DNA of 64,000 nt from G965247475 sp965247475 (GCA_965247475.1 OZ252016.1:744001-808000); one strand, 5' to 3'; shown: positions 26,513 to 35,989, counted from the stretch's first letter. Numbers and translations: made by a program. Notes: a model not told the origin generated them from the letters alone.

Positions 26513-26818
26513 ATGAAGCTGATGCGCTGCCCGCTGAACGGCCTGCGAAACATCCAGGAGTTCAGCTGCGGGGGTGAGGTGCTCGCCCCGCCGGGCGAGC
26601 AGTCGCGCGACGCCGGCGCCTGGGCCGGATACCTGTTCATGCACGACAACCCCGCGGGCGTCGTGCGCGAGTGGTGGTACCACGTGCCGACCAGCTACTG
26701 GTTCATCGCGGAGCGTGACACCGTCACCGACGAGATCGTCGCGACCTACCCCGCGAGCCGCCTCTTCCCCGGCGACGGCGACTCGACGCGCGCGGACGAC
26801 GGCGGAGCGGCCGGGTGA
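26513..26818 (+). CDS. mgdB: N-methylglutamate dehydrogenase subunit B (sarcosine oxidase delta-like)
   Basis: A 101-residue delta subunit. The N-terminus MKLMRCPLNGLRNIQEFSCG carries the zinc-finger-like region; one Cys of the canonical CPxCG is Asn (CPLNG). The conserved WWYHVPTSYWFIAERDT segment identifies the family. It probably stabilises the complex. The stop overlaps the start of the alpha subunit (GTGATG), indicating coupling. Confidence 0.85.
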   Translation: MKLMRCPLNGLRNIQEFSCGGEVLAPPGEQSRDAGAWAGYLFMHDNPAGVVREWWYHVPTSYWFIAERDTVTDEIVATYPASRLFPGDGDSTRADDGGAAG

Positions 26819-29733
26819 TGTCGCCCGCCAACCGGCTGCCGCCGCCAGCCGGAAGCCGGATCGATCGCGGCCGGCCGGCCGCGTTCACGTTCGAGGGACG
26901 CCGCTACCAGGGCTTTGCGGGCGACTCCATCGCCAGCGCCCTGGCCGCGAACGGCGTCTGGCTGCTTTCGCGCTCGTTCAAGTACCACCGGCCGCGCGCG
27001 GCCGTGTCCTGGTCGGGCGATGACGCCGGCGCTTTGGTGCAAGTGGGCGACGAGCCGAACGTGCCCGCCGACGTGCGCGAAGTCGAGCCCGAGATGGTCG
27101 TCGGCGCCCAAAACTACCTCGGAAGTCTCGAGAGCGATTGGGCGTCGGCGATCGACCGGCTCGGCCGTTTCCTCCCGGTCGGCTTCTACTACAAGGCCTT
27201 CTATCGCCCGAGAGGGATATGGAACTGGTGGGAGAAGCTGATTCGACGGACGGCCGGGCTGGGAAGGGTCAATCCCCAGGCCGCGCCGGACTATTTCGAC
27301 AAGGCGTACGACTTCTGCGACGTGGCGGTCGTCGGCGCGGGGCCGGCCGGGATGGCCGCGGCGCTCGAGGCCGCCGAGTCGGGAGCGGAGACGGTTCTCG
27401 TCGAGCGAGAGCCTTCCATCGGCGGATCGCTCACTTACGCTCGATTCGACATCGATCCGGCGCCGTCCAATCAGGCGCTCGCGGATCTCCAACGCGGCGT
27501 CGTCGGCGACCCGCGGATTCGAGTCTTGACCCGTGCGACCTGCACCGGCTGGTTCAGCGACAACTGGCTGTCGATCGTGCGGGGAAACCGCCTCTACAAG
27601 GCCCGTGCCCGATCCGTGGTCGTCGCGACCGGATCGATCGACCAGCCGGCGGTGTTCAGGAACAACGATCTGCCCGGCGTCATGTTCGCGACTGGCGCCC
27701 AACGCCTGATCCGGCACTACGGCGTGCCGCCCGGGCGCACGGTGGTCGTGCTGGCGTCGGGGCCGCCGGGCTATTTGGCGGCGCTCGATCTCGCCGAGCA
27801 TGGCGTGGACGTGGCCGCCATCGTCGATCCCGACGCACGGCGACCGGCGGACTCGACGATGGCGGCCGCCCGGGCGCGCGGCCTTCGAATCCTCCGCGGC
27901 CACGCCGTGGTCGAGGGGATCCGGAGTTCGGATGGGCGCCACCTCGCCGGTGTGCGCGTGGGGCCGGTGGGAGGTGCGTCAGGCGTCGGCGAGCCGCGCG
28001 AGGCGATCGAGTGCGACGCGCTCTGCGTTTCCGTTGGGACGACGCCGGCCGCCGCGCTTCTGTGGCAGGCGGGCGCGGCGTTGCGCTTCGATGAGGGCCT
28101 CGGCACGTTTCGGTTGGAATCCACGCCCCCGCACGCCCTCGCTGCCGGTTCCGTCGCCGGTGCCGCCGACCTCGATGGGGCAATCGCATCCGGGCGCCGG
28201 TCGGGCCGCGCCGCGGCGGCCGATGCCGGATTCGCGCCAGGCGCCCGGCGAGAGCTGCCCACCGAGGCCGCGCCCCGGACCGACATACCGCCGGTCCCTC
28301 TGGTCCCGCACCCGAAGGGCAAGGAGTTCGTCGATCTCGACGAGGACATCACGCTCCAGGAGATCGAGCATTCGATCGCCGAGGGGTTCGAAGACCTCGA
28401 GCTGGTGAAGCGCTTCACCGGCGCCGGCATGGGGCCCAGCCAGGGGCGCCAGTCGGCCGTACCGACGATCCGTGCCGTGGCCCGGGTCACCGGCCGCCGG
28501 CCGGGCGAACTCGGAACGACCACGACCCGCCCGCCCGCGTTCCCGGAGAAGTTCGGTCATCTGGCGGGCCGGAGCTTCATGCCCGTCAGGCGTACCCCCA
28601 TCCATCACCGCCATGAAGAGGCCGGCGCACAGCCGATGACCGCCGGACCCTGGGTCCGGCCTGCGTACTACGGATCGCCGACCGACCGGGAGGCGGCGAT
28701 TCGACGCGAGGCCCTCGCGGTGCGCGATCGCGTGGGGCTGATCGACGTGTCCACGCTCGGGAGCTTCGAGATTCGCGGACCCGACGCCGCGGCGTTCATG
28801 GACCGCGTCTTCACGATGGCGTATCGGCGGCAGCGGGTGGGCCGGGTCCGCTACGTCCTGAAGACCGACGAGGCAGGGGTGATCGTCGACGACGGCGTCG
28901 CCGCGCGGCTCGGCCGCGACCACTTCTACGTGACGGCCAGCACATCCGGCGCCGAGCAGATGTACCCGCTGCTCCTCTGGTACCAGGCGCAGTGGGTCAT
29001 GGATGTGGACATCGCCGACGTGACGCCGGCCTACTGCGGGCTCAACCTGGCAGGTCCCCGATCGCGGGCGGTCCTCGAGCGGCTGACTGACGACCTCGAC
29101 CTCGCCCCCGATCGCTTCCCTTATCTAGCCGTCCGCCAAGGAACCGTCGCCGCGATTCCCGCGCGCGTGCTGCGAATCGGGTTCGTGGGCGAGCTCGCGT
29201 ACGAGATTCACGCGCCCTGGTCGCAAGCCGAGGCGCTCTGGGACGCGCTCATGCTGGCCGGGGCGCCCGAGGGCATCGCCGCCTTTGGCGTCGAGGCTCA
29301 GCGCGTGTTGCGGTTGGAGAAGGGGCACATCATCGTCGGGCAGGACACCGACGGTCTCACCCATCCGCACGAGGCCAACATGGGCTGGGCGCTCAGCGGC
29401 CGTAAGCCGTTCTTTGTCGGCAAGCCCGCGATCGAGATCATGGCCGCCAGCGAGCTCTCCCGCCGCCTGGTTGGATACACCGTGCGCGACGAGTCGCTGC
29501 CGCTGGCCGAGGAGGGCCACCTCGTGGTTCGCGGCGCCGAGATCACCGGGCGCGTCACCTCGTCCGCATGGTCGCCGTCGCTCGAACGCGCGATTGGCCT
29601 GGCGTACGTCGCGCCCGACCAGGCCGATATCGGACACGTCTTCACGATCAAGGGACACGGTGGCCGTCTCGTCCCGGCCGAGGTGGTTCCGCTGCCCTTC
29701 TACGACCCCGACGACCGTCGGCAGGAGGTCTAG
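26815..29733 (+). CDS. mgdC: N-methylglutamate dehydrogenase subunit C (sarcosine oxidase alpha-like)
   Basis: Large subunit, 972 residues. Domain order: an N-terminal 2Fe-2S-fold-like region (YQGFAGDSIASALAANG) without the iron ligands; an NAD/FAD Rossmann region (DVAVVGAGPAGMAAALEAAE, about 174-193; later VVVATGSIDQPAVF); an SoxA linker; and, from about 610, a GcvT-like THF-binding aminomethyltransferase domain (GLNLAGPRSRAVLERL, GFVGELAYEIHAPWSQ). Start is GTG 26815 or the following ATG. Takes the methyl carbon to 5,10-methylene-THF in the complex. Ends in TAG at 29731-29733. Confidence 0.87.
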   Translation: MMSPANRLPPPAGSRIDRGRPAAFTFEGRRYQGFAGDSIASALAANGVWLLSRSFKYHRPRAAVSWSGDDAGALVQVGDEPNVPADVREVEPEMVVGAQNYLGSLESDWASAIDRLGRFLPVGFYYKAFYRPRGIWNWWEKLIRRTAGLGRVNPQAAPDYFDKAYDFCDVAVVGAGPAGMAAALEAAESGAETVLVEREPSIGGSLTYARFDIDPAPSNQALADLQRGVVGDPRIRVLTRATCTGWFSDNWLSIVRGNRLYKARARSVVVATGSIDQPAVFRNNDLPGVMFATGAQRLIRHYGVPPGRTVVVLASGPPGYLAALDLAEHGVDVAAIVDPDARRPADSTMAAARARGLRILRGHAVVEGIRSSDGRHLAGVRVGPVGGASGVGEPREAIECDALCVSVGTTPAAALLWQAGAALRFDEGLGTFRLESTPPHALAAGSVAGAADLDGAIASGRRSGRAAAADAGFAPGARRELPTEAAPRTDIPPVPLVPHPKGKEFVDLDEDITLQEIEHSIAEGFEDLELVKRFTGAGMGPSQGRQSAVPTIRAVARVTGRRPGELGTTTTRPPAFPEKFGHLAGRSFMPVRRTPIHHRHEEAGAQPMTAGPWVRPAYYGSPTDREAAIRREALAVRDRVGLIDVSTLGSFEIRGPDAAAFMDRVFTMAYRRQRVGRVRYVLKTDEAGVIVDDGVAARLGRDHFYVTASTSGAEQMYPLLLWYQAQWVMDVDIADVTPAYCGLNLAGPRSRAVLERLTDDLDLAPDRFPYLAVRQGTVAAIPARVLRIGFVGELAYEIHAPWSQAEALWDALMLAGAPEGIAAFGVEAQRVLRLEKGHIIVGQDTDGLTHPHEANMGWALSGRKPFFVGKPAIEIMAASELSRRLVGYTVRDESLPLAEEGHLVVRGAEITGRVTSSAWSPSLERAIGLAYVAPDQADIGHVFTIKGHGGRLVPAEVVPLPFYDPDDRRQEV

Positions 29734-29763
29734 CGTGACATCCGCCGATCCGCCGATCCGCCG

Positions 29764-30468
29764 TTGACGAGCCCGACTGACTTCCCGCGGCGCAGCCCGG
29801 TCTACGCGCGGCTCGTGGCCGCGGGCGCTGTGTTCGAGCAGCGCCACGGCGCGGCGCTCGCGCTTGCCTTCGGCGAACCCTCCGATGAGCGCGCCGCGGC
29901 CCGGCGTCTGGGCCTCGCCGATCTGTCGCCGCTGCCGCGCATTGGCTTCAAGGGACGCGGCGCGATCCCGTGGCTCCAGAGCCGTAACGTCACGATCGAG
30001 CCATCGCCCAATCGGGCCTGGCGTCAGGCCGATGGAGGGATCGCCATCGCGCGATCCGGTGCGGAGGCGCTGATCCTGGGCGACCTCCGGGCCGAAAGCG
30101 CGCTCTGCGGCGAACTCGAGGCCGCCACCGACGCGTTCGAGGCTCGGGCGTACGCGGTCCCGCGGTACGACGGCATGTTCTGGTTTGTCCTGACCGGAGC
30201 GCAGGCCGCCGCCTGCCTAGCGAAGCTGTGCGGGGTCGATCTGCGCCCCGGGAGATTCGGCGATGGAGTGGTGGCCCAAACATCGGTCGCGCGCATGAGC
30301 GCGGTCGTGGCCCGGGTGGACCTAGGCGCCGACGTCGCCTACCACCTGCTGGGCGACAGCGCGTCGGCGGAGTACCTCTGGGATGTGTTGCTTGATGCGA
30401 TGCGCGAGTTCGGTGGCGCGCCGGTGGGGATCGCCGCCGTTCGGGCGCTCGCAGATGGTATCGAGTAA
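29764..30468 (+). CDS. mgdD: N-methylglutamate dehydrogenase subunit D (sarcosine oxidase gamma-like)
   Basis: A 234-residue gamma subunit with a GcvT-like half domain (ARRLGLADLSPLPRIGFKGR, then FWFVLTGAQAAACLAKLCGV and AYHLLGDSASAEYLWDVLLD). Weakly conserved in sequence, as this subunit usually is. Start TTG 29764, as no better codon exists in the 30-bp spacer after mgdC. Completes the four-subunit dehydrogenase. Confidence 0.8.
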   Translation: MTSPTDFPRRSPVYARLVAAGAVFEQRHGAALALAFGEPSDERAAARRLGLADLSPLPRIGFKGRGAIPWLQSRNVTIEPSPNRAWRQADGGIAIARSGAEALILGDLRAESALCGELEAATDAFEARAYAVPRYDGMFWFVLTGAQAAACLAKLCGVDLRPGRFGDGVVAQTSVARMSAVVARVDLGADVAYHLLGDSASAEYLWDVLLDAMREFGGAPVGIAAVRALADGIE

Positions 30469-30534
30469 CATTTCAGCCGCGCCGCGCACGCCGACGCGCC
30501 CGCCGCCGTCAATCGTGCGTATTCGAGCTGCTTG

Positions 30535-31434
30535 ATGTGTGGAATCGTCGGGCTCTTCCTGAAGGACCCGTCGCTGGAGCCCCAGTTGGGGCGGCTCTTC
30601 ACGCCCATGCTTCAAGCGATGGGCGACAGAGGGCCGGATAGCGCCGGTTTCGCCGTCTATCGGAACCCGGCCGCGGCCGGCTCGACCAAGCTGACGCTGC
30701 GAAGCTCGAACGACGCCGTCGATTGGGCCGGCCTGCGCGATGGTCTCGCCGAGCACACCGGCGGCCCGGTCGAGATCACCCCGGTGGCAAGCCACGCGGT
30801 CGTTGTCGCAGGCGGTTCGCCGGACACCCTCCGCAGCTGGATCGGCGATCGCTATCCGGAGCTGGGGATCACCAGCGCCGGAAAGGCCATCGAGATTTTC
30901 AAGGAGGTCGGGCGCCCGTCCGCCGTCGCCGAGCGCTTTGGCCTGGAGGGCGTCGCTGGGACCCACGCCATCGGCCACACGCGCATGGCCACCGAGAGCG
31001 CGGTGACCACCCAGCATTCCCATCCGTTCTCGACCGGGCTCGACCTGTGCCTGGTCCACAACGGATCGCTGTCCAACCACAACCGGCTCCGCCAGCGTCT
31101 CCGCCGCCGGGGCGTCGCGTTCGAGACCGACAACGACAGCGAGGTCGCCGCCGGGTTCCTGGCCGATCGGCTGACAAGCGGTGACAGCCTCGAAGCCGCC
31201 CTGCGGGCCGGGCTTCGCGAACTCGACGGGTTCTTCACGTTTGCCGTGGGCACGGCGCGGGGCTTTGCCGTGCTCCGCGACGCGATCGCGTGCAAGCCCG
31301 CCGTGCTGGCCGAGACCGATCGCTGGGCCGCGATGGCGTCGGAGTACCGCTCGCTGGCGCATCTGCCCGGGGCCGACCGCTCGCGCATCTGGGAACCTGC
31401 GCCTGCCACGGTCTACAGCTGGAGCCTGAACTGA
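30535..31434 (+). CDS. mgsA: N-methylglutamate synthase subunit A (class II glutamine amidotransferase)
   Basis: A 299-residue Ntn-type amidotransferase domain like the N-terminal domain of GltB and GlxB. The ATG at 30535 places the nucleophile as Cys2 (MCGIVGLF). GHTRMATES and LCLVHNGSLSNHNRLRQRL are the substrate-binding motifs, and ETDNDSEV follows. In the NMG pathway it releases methylamine (instead of ammonia) from gamma-glutamylmethylamide. It lies 66 bp after mgdD and 4 bp before mgsB. Confidence 0.85.
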   Translation: MCGIVGLFLKDPSLEPQLGRLFTPMLQAMGDRGPDSAGFAVYRNPAAAGSTKLTLRSSNDAVDWAGLRDGLAEHTGGPVEITPVASHAVVVAGGSPDTLRSWIGDRYPELGITSAGKAIEIFKEVGRPSAVAERFGLEGVAGTHAIGHTRMATESAVTTQHSHPFSTGLDLCLVHNGSLSNHNRLRQRLRRRGVAFETDNDSEVAAGFLADRLTSGDSLEAALRAGLRELDGFFTFAVGTARGFAVLRDAIACKPAVLAETDRWAAMASEYRSLAHLPGADRSRIWEPAPATVYSWSLN

Positions 31435-31438
31435 CCGG

Positions 31439-32122
31439 ATGCCCACCATCGATCTCGACGAGACCGAGGTGCGCGAGCTGAATCGCCGCCTGCATCTGAT
31501 CGACTCGGACCCGGACGGCGAGTCCTGGCGCGTGCTGAACCCGCGGGGCCGGCACTCGATCGCCGCGGGGTTGGATGCGGCCGCATCGATCCTGATCGAG
31601 GGCCACGTCGGGTACTACTGCGCGGGCATGAACAAGCACGCCGACGTTACGATCGCCGGTCATGCGGGTACCGGGCTGGCCGAGAACATCATGTCCGGCG
31701 TCGTCCGGGTCAAAGGCAACGTCAGCCAGTCGGCCGCCGCGTCGGGCCGCGGCGGGCTGGTCGTGATTGAAGGCGACGCCAGCGCGCGCTGCGGGATCTC
31801 GATGAAGGGTGTGGACATCGTCGTCGGCGGCTCGATCGGTCACGGCGCCGCCTTCATGGCGCAGGCCGGGAGCCTCGTCGTGTGCGGGGACGCGGGCGCC
31901 GGGCTCGGCGACTCCATCTATGAGGCGACCATCTATGTGCGAGGAGACGTGGCCGGCCTCGGCGCCGACTGCGTTGAGAAGCCGATGCGGCCGGAGCACC
32001 TTGCCGCGCTGACCGAGCTGCTGCAGCGGGCGGGCATGGACCACGGCGCCGGCGAGTTCCGCCGTTTCGCATCGGCGCGCAATCTCTACAACTTCCACAT
32101 CGACCACGCCGGAGCCTATTGA
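31439..32122 (+). CDS. mgsB: N-methylglutamate synthase subunit B (GXGXG domain)
   Basis: A 227-residue right-handed beta-helix of the type found at the C-terminus of GltB (GlxC-like). Repeating G-rich turns are visible (IEGHVGYYCAGMNK, IAGHAGTGLAENI, VCGDAGAGLGDSIYEA, VRGDVAGLG). It serves as a structural subunit shaping the tunnel between amidotransferase and FMN domains. Overlaps mgsC by 4 nt. Confidence 0.85.
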   Translation: MPTIDLDETEVRELNRRLHLIDSDPDGESWRVLNPRGRHSIAAGLDAAASILIEGHVGYYCAGMNKHADVTIAGHAGTGLAENIMSGVVRVKGNVSQSAAASGRGGLVVIEGDASARCGISMKGVDIVVGGSIGHGAAFMAQAGSLVVCGDAGAGLGDSIYEATIYVRGDVAGLGADCVEKPMRPEHLAALTELLQRAGMDHGAGEFRRFASARNLYNFHIDHAGAY

Positions 32123-33498
32123 TGACCGGCGAACCCGGAGCGGCAGGCCCCACGCGCCTTCAGCGACCCTCGGCGCTGTTCTCGCCCGCAGTGATCTCGG
32201 AGATCCATCGGGCCGCCGACGAGGGCCTCTACGAGATCCGCGGCTGGGGCGCCAAGCGTCACCTGCCGACCTTCGACGATCTGCTCTTCCTGGGCGCGTC
32301 GCTGTCGCGCTATCCGCTCGAGGGCTATCGCGAGCGCTGCGATACCAACGTCACGATCGGCACGCGCTTCGCCAAGAAGCCCGTCGAGCTTGCGATTCCG
32401 ATCACGATCGCCGGCATGAGCTTCGGCGCGCTCAGCGTCAGCGCCAAGCGGGCGCTGGGCCTGGCCGCGACGGAGATGGGCACCAGCACCACGACCGGCG
32501 ACGGCGGCATGATCGACGAAGAGCGCGAGGCTTCCGCCACGCTCGTCTATCAGGTGCTGCCGTCGCGCTACGGCATGGACCCGGACGACCTGCGCCGCGC
32601 GGATGCGATCGAGGTGGTCGTCGGACAGGGCGCCAAGCCCGGCGGGGGCGGCATGCTCCTCGGGCTCAAGGTCAATGACCGTGTAGCCGCCATGCGCACG
32701 CTGCCCGGCCGCATCGACCAGCGGAGCGCCTCCCGCCATCCCGATTGGACCGGACCGGACGACCTCACGATCAAGCTCCAGGAGCTGCGCGAGATCACCG
32801 AGTGGGAGAAGCCCATCTACGTCAAGATCGCCGCCACGCGGGTTCGGTTCGACGTGCAGCTCGCCGTCAAGGCCGGCGCCGACGCCATCGTGCTCGACGG
32901 CATGCAGGGGGGCACCGGCGCGACGCAGGATGTCTTCATCGAGCACGTGGGCATCCCCACGCTTCCGGCCGTGCGCGAGGCCGTCGAGGCGCTGCAGGAG
33001 CTCGACATGCACCGCCAGGTCCAGCTGATCGTGTCGGGCGGCATCCGCACCGGCGCGGATGTTGCGAAGGCGCTCGCGCTTGGCGCCGACGCCGTGTCGC
33101 TCGGCGTTGCGGCCCTGATCGCGCTCAACTGCAACCGCGACCTCTATACCGAGGACTACCATGCGATCGGCGCCGAGCCGGGCTCGTGCCATCACTGCCA
33201 CACAGGGCTCTGCCCGGTAGGGATTACCACGCAAGAGCCGCACCTCGAGGCGCGGCTGGACGTCGACGCGGCCGCGCGCCGGGTGCGGAACTACCTCACC
33301 ACGCTCGCGCTCGAGACCCAAACGCTTGCGCGCGCGTGCGGAAAATCCCACGTGCTGAATCTGGAACCCGAAGACCTGGTTGCCACCACCGTCGAATCCG
33401 CGGCGATGGCCGGCGTGCCGCTCGCGGGAACCAACTGGATCCCGGGGCGCGATCGGGGCGCCGCTGTAGACCGGCACGCGCCGGAGGGAGCGAAATGA
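32119..33498 (+). CDS. mgsC: N-methylglutamate synthase subunit C (FMN-binding glutamate synthase domain)
   Basis: A 459-residue FMN/iron-sulfur TIM barrel of the glutamate synthase large-subunit type (GlxD-like). Motifs: SFGALSVSAKRALG, TTTGDGGM, GQGAKPGGGG, LDGMQGGTGATQ, and the 3Fe-4S Cys cluster CHHCHTGLCPVGITTQ (about 358-373). Transfers methylamine to 2-oxoglutarate to yield N-methylglutamate. Its TGA overlaps the ATG of gmaS. Confidence 0.88.
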   Translation: MMTGEPGAAGPTRLQRPSALFSPAVISEIHRAADEGLYEIRGWGAKRHLPTFDDLLFLGASLSRYPLEGYRERCDTNVTIGTRFAKKPVELAIPITIAGMSFGALSVSAKRALGLAATEMGTSTTTGDGGMIDEEREASATLVYQVLPSRYGMDPDDLRRADAIEVVVGQGAKPGGGGMLLGLKVNDRVAAMRTLPGRIDQRSASRHPDWTGPDDLTIKLQELREITEWEKPIYVKIAATRVRFDVQLAVKAGADAIVLDGMQGGTGATQDVFIEHVGIPTLPAVREAVEALQELDMHRQVQLIVSGGIRTGADVAKALALGADAVSLGVAALIALNCNRDLYTEDYHAIGAEPGSCHHCHTGLCPVGITTQEPHLEARLDVDAAARRVRNYLTTLALETQTLARACGKSHVLNLEPEDLVATTVESAAMAGVPLAGTNWIPGRDRGAAVDRHAPEGAK

Positions 33499-34802
33499 CG
33501 TCTGACCTTGCCGCCGCCGCCCGTGAGAAGGGCATCGAGTACCTGCTGTTCAGCTTTACGGACCTGTTCGGCGTCATGCGGTCGAAGCTGGTTCCGCTGC
33601 GGGCCGTCGCCGAGATGCAGGAGACCGGCGCCGGGTTCGCTGGCTTCGCCGCGCACCTGGATATGACCCCCGCCGACCCCGACATGTGGGCGGTGCCCGA
33701 TCCAAGCAGCCTGATCCAGCTGCCTTGGAAACCCGAGCTCGGCTGGGTAGCGACCGATCTGTATATGAACGACTTACCGGTCGCGCATGCGCCGCGCGTG
33801 GTGCTCCGGCGCGTGATCGAGCAGGCGGCCGAGCGCGGCTATCGATTCAAGACGGGGGTCGAGTCGGAGTTCTTCATCATTGCGCCGGACGCGTCGGCGA
33901 TCGCCGATGGGCACGATGTCCAGGCCAAGCCGTGCTACGACCAGATGGCGCTGCTGCGGCGATTTGACCTCATCCGGGAGATCGTCGAAGCGATGATCCA
34001 GCTGGGGTGGGAGCCGTACCAGTCCGATCACGAGGATGCGAACGGCCAGTACGAAATGAACTGGGAGTACGACGACGCCCTGACGACCGCCGACCGCCAT
34101 GCCTTCTTCAAGTTCATGGTCCGAAGCCTGGCCGAGAAGCACATGCTGCGAGCCACCTTCATGCCGAAGCCTTTCCCGCAGCTCACCGGCAGCGGATGTC
34201 ACCTTCACTTCTCGCTTTGGGACGCAACCGGCGACACCAACGTGTTCCTGGACGATGGCGGCGAGCTTGGGCAATCCGCGCTGGCGTACAACTTCCTCGG
34301 CGGCGTCATGCACTCGGCCGACGGGCTGGCGGCGATCACCAATCCGACCGTCAACAGCTACAAGCGGCTGAACGCCAGCATCACGAGCTCGGGCGCCACC
34401 TGGGCGCCCAACGCCGTCACCTATGCCGGCAACAACCGCACGCATATGGTGCGCACGCCCGAGGCGGGCCGCTTCGAGCTGCGCCTGCCGGACGGGGCCG
34501 CGAATCCCTATCTGATGCAGGCGGCCGTCCTGGCCGCGGGCCTCGACGGCATCGAGAACCAGCGCGATCCTGGCAAACGACTTGACATAAACATGTACGA
34601 CGAGGGCGCGACGCTGCGGCGCGTCCGACGTCTTCCCGGCAATCTGCTCGACGCCCTCCGGGCGCTCGATCGCAACCGGATTCTGAAGTCGGCGCTCGGC
34701 GACGAGTTCGTCCGCGGCTACGTCAAGCTCAAGACCGACGAGTGGGCCGATTTCATGTCACAGCTCACGCCTTGGGAGCGCGAGCACACGCTCGATGCCT
34801 AG
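33495..34802 (+). CDS. gmaS: gamma-glutamylmethylamide synthetase (glutamine synthetase family)
   Basis: A 435-residue glutamine-synthetase-fold ligase. The beta-grasp domain begins at residue 15 (EYLLFSFTDLFGVMRSKLVP). Catalytic-domain motifs are GVESEFFI (metal Glu), DHEDANGQYEMNWEY (two metal Glu), GSGCHLHFSLWD (ATP His), NSYKRLN and RFELRLPDGAANPY. Length and the missing adenylylation region fit the GmaS/GlnT group rather than housekeeping GlnA. The adjacent mgs and mgd genes make ATP-dependent joining of methylamine to glutamate the best call. Ends in TAG at 34800-34802. Confidence 0.85.
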   Translation: MTSDLAAAAREKGIEYLLFSFTDLFGVMRSKLVPLRAVAEMQETGAGFAGFAAHLDMTPADPDMWAVPDPSSLIQLPWKPELGWVATDLYMNDLPVAHAPRVVLRRVIEQAAERGYRFKTGVESEFFIIAPDASAIADGHDVQAKPCYDQMALLRRFDLIREIVEAMIQLGWEPYQSDHEDANGQYEMNWEYDDALTTADRHAFFKFMVRSLAEKHMLRATFMPKPFPQLTGSGCHLHFSLWDATGDTNVFLDDGGELGQSALAYNFLGGVMHSADGLAAITNPTVNSYKRLNASITSSGATWAPNAVTYAGNNRTHMVRTPEAGRFELRLPDGAANPYLMQAAVLAAGLDGIENQRDPGKRLDINMYDEGATLRRVRRLPGNLLDALRALDRNRILKSALGDEFVRGYVKLKTDEWADFMSQLTPWEREHTLDA

Positions 34803-34883
34803 GCCGCCCGTCGTCCGAGCCCGATATGCCCGTACATCCGAGTGCGCCACAATGAGGCTCGCGCCACTGGAGAGGAGAACGTG

Positions 34884-35348
34884 ATGCCCAGGCCCGAGGT
34901 CGGCGACGCCGCACCTGAATTCGAGCTGCAAGACACCGACAGCCAGACCGTCCGGCTGCGGGATCTGCGTGGGAAGAAGGTCGTGCTGTACTTCTACCCG
35001 CGGGACGACACCCCCGGGTGCACCGTCGAGGCGTGCAGCTTCCGCGACAACATCGGCGCGCTCACCGAGGCGGGGGCGCTGGTGTACGGGGTCAGCACCG
35101 ACGACGTCGCGTCGCACGGCAAGTTCACGTCCAAGTTCGACCTCAACTTCCCGCTGCTCGCCGACACCGAGCGCACAACGGTCCAGGACTACGGCGTATG
35201 GGTCGAGAGGAAGAGGTTCGGGAGAACCAGCATGGGCATCCAGCGGGCGACCTTCCTGATCGATGAGGAAGGCCGGATCGCCAAAGTCTGGGCCACCGTG
35301 AAGCCCGAGCTGCACGTCGCGCAGGTGCTGGAGGCGGTGGCTACCTAG
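34884..35348 (+). CDS. bcp: peroxiredoxin, BCP/PrxQ type
   Basis: A 154-residue thiol peroxidase. The active-site segment is YPRDDTPGCTVEACSF: peroxidatic Cys with the resolving Cys five residues later, as in BCP/PrxQ. The ATG at 34884 has AGGAG six bases upstream and is preferred to frame starts further up. It reduces H2O2 and organic peroxides. The 81-bp spacing from gmaS allows cotranscription, which would suit detoxifying peroxide from a flavin oxidase (inference). Confidence 0.92.
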   Translation: MPRPEVGDAAPEFELQDTDSQTVRLRDLRGKKVVLYFYPRDDTPGCTVEACSFRDNIGALTEAGALVYGVSTDDVASHGKFTSKFDLNFPLLADTERTTVQDYGVWVERKRFGRTSMGIQRATFLIDEEGRIAKVWATVKPELHVAQVLEAVAT

Positions 35349-35517
35349 CCGGACCGTCGCTCCGAGTCCACGTCACTCCGAGCCGCTCCCCGTGCACCCT
35401 GACCCAGTCGAAGGGGCACGGGAATGGTGTGGCGCAGCGCAAGTCCTGTCGAAAGCGCCCCACCGAGTACGATAGGCATCGTGGCGGCCCGGCGATCGGC
35501 CGCCATCGACGCAACCG

Positions 35518-35590
35518 GCCCACATAGCTCAGTTGGCAGAGCGCGTTCTTGGTAAGAACGAGGTCTCCGGTTCAAATCCGGGTGTGGGCT
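35518..35590 (+). tRNA. tRNA-Thr (anticodon GGU)
   Basis: A 73-nt cloverleaf. Acceptor GCCCACA pairs with TGTGGGC, discriminator T. Anticodon stem CGTTC/GAACG holds loop TTGGTAA (anticodon GGT); the T-arm is CCGGTTCAAATCCGG. CCA not encoded. Confidence 0.95.
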
Positions 35591-35748
35591 CCGGCGCACA
35601 CCTTTTTGGGTCTAGACCCCCGCCATCTGCGGCCATGCGCTCGCCAAATGCCCTGCAACAGCGGTCTAGGACTCCATATGGTGCTCAACGCCCGCGTAGC
35701 AGACATCGCCGGCCCAAATCGGGAGCGTGCGCCGGCATGCCGCGGGCC

Positions 35749-35979
35749 ATGATCCACCGACTGGGGCGCGTTCCCAGATTCGTCGACCCGGGACTGCCAC
35801 TGGACGACGCCGGTCGCGCCCGCATCCTTGCGTTCGTCGGCGAGCGCATGATGCGCGGGTTTGTGAACTCTATTCGGGAGAACCGCGAAGCACCGCCTAT
35901 CCTGATGGACGGACTCCGCATACAGCGGGTCGTCGACTCCGCTCTGGAACCGGCCCGAACGTGCCGCTGGATTGACGTA
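35749..35979 (+). pseudogene. 3' relic of a Gfo/Idh/MocA-family oxidoreductase
   Basis: About 77 codons matching only the C-terminus of this dehydrogenase family (GFVNSIRENREAPPILMDG, RIQRVVDSALEPARTCRW). The Rossmann domain and most of the protein are missing and the original stop has been lost. It lies 158 bp after tRNA-Thr and directly before the aminotransferase gene, probably a deletion scar. Confidence 0.65.
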
Positions 35980-35989
35980 GCCCCAACCC

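Noticed and set aside
25261..30468. Plain heterotetrameric sarcosine oxidase (soxBDAG).
   Set aside because: Possible from subunits alone, but the directly following split glutamate synthase and GS-like genes, and the absence of glyA or related genes, favour N-methylglutamate dehydrogenase.
25261..34802. Pyrrolysine-type methylamine methyltransferase system as an explanation for in-frame TAG codons.
   Set aside because: No MtmB/MtbB/MttB or Pyl genes are present, and TAG ends several intact genes here (for example 1905-1907, 29731-29733, 34800-34802).
1905..34802. Genome-wide recoding of TAG to glutamine.
   Set aside because: TAG serves as a normal stop directly before adjacent start codons or at family-typical ends, so full reassignment is untenable; only suppression or mutation remains.
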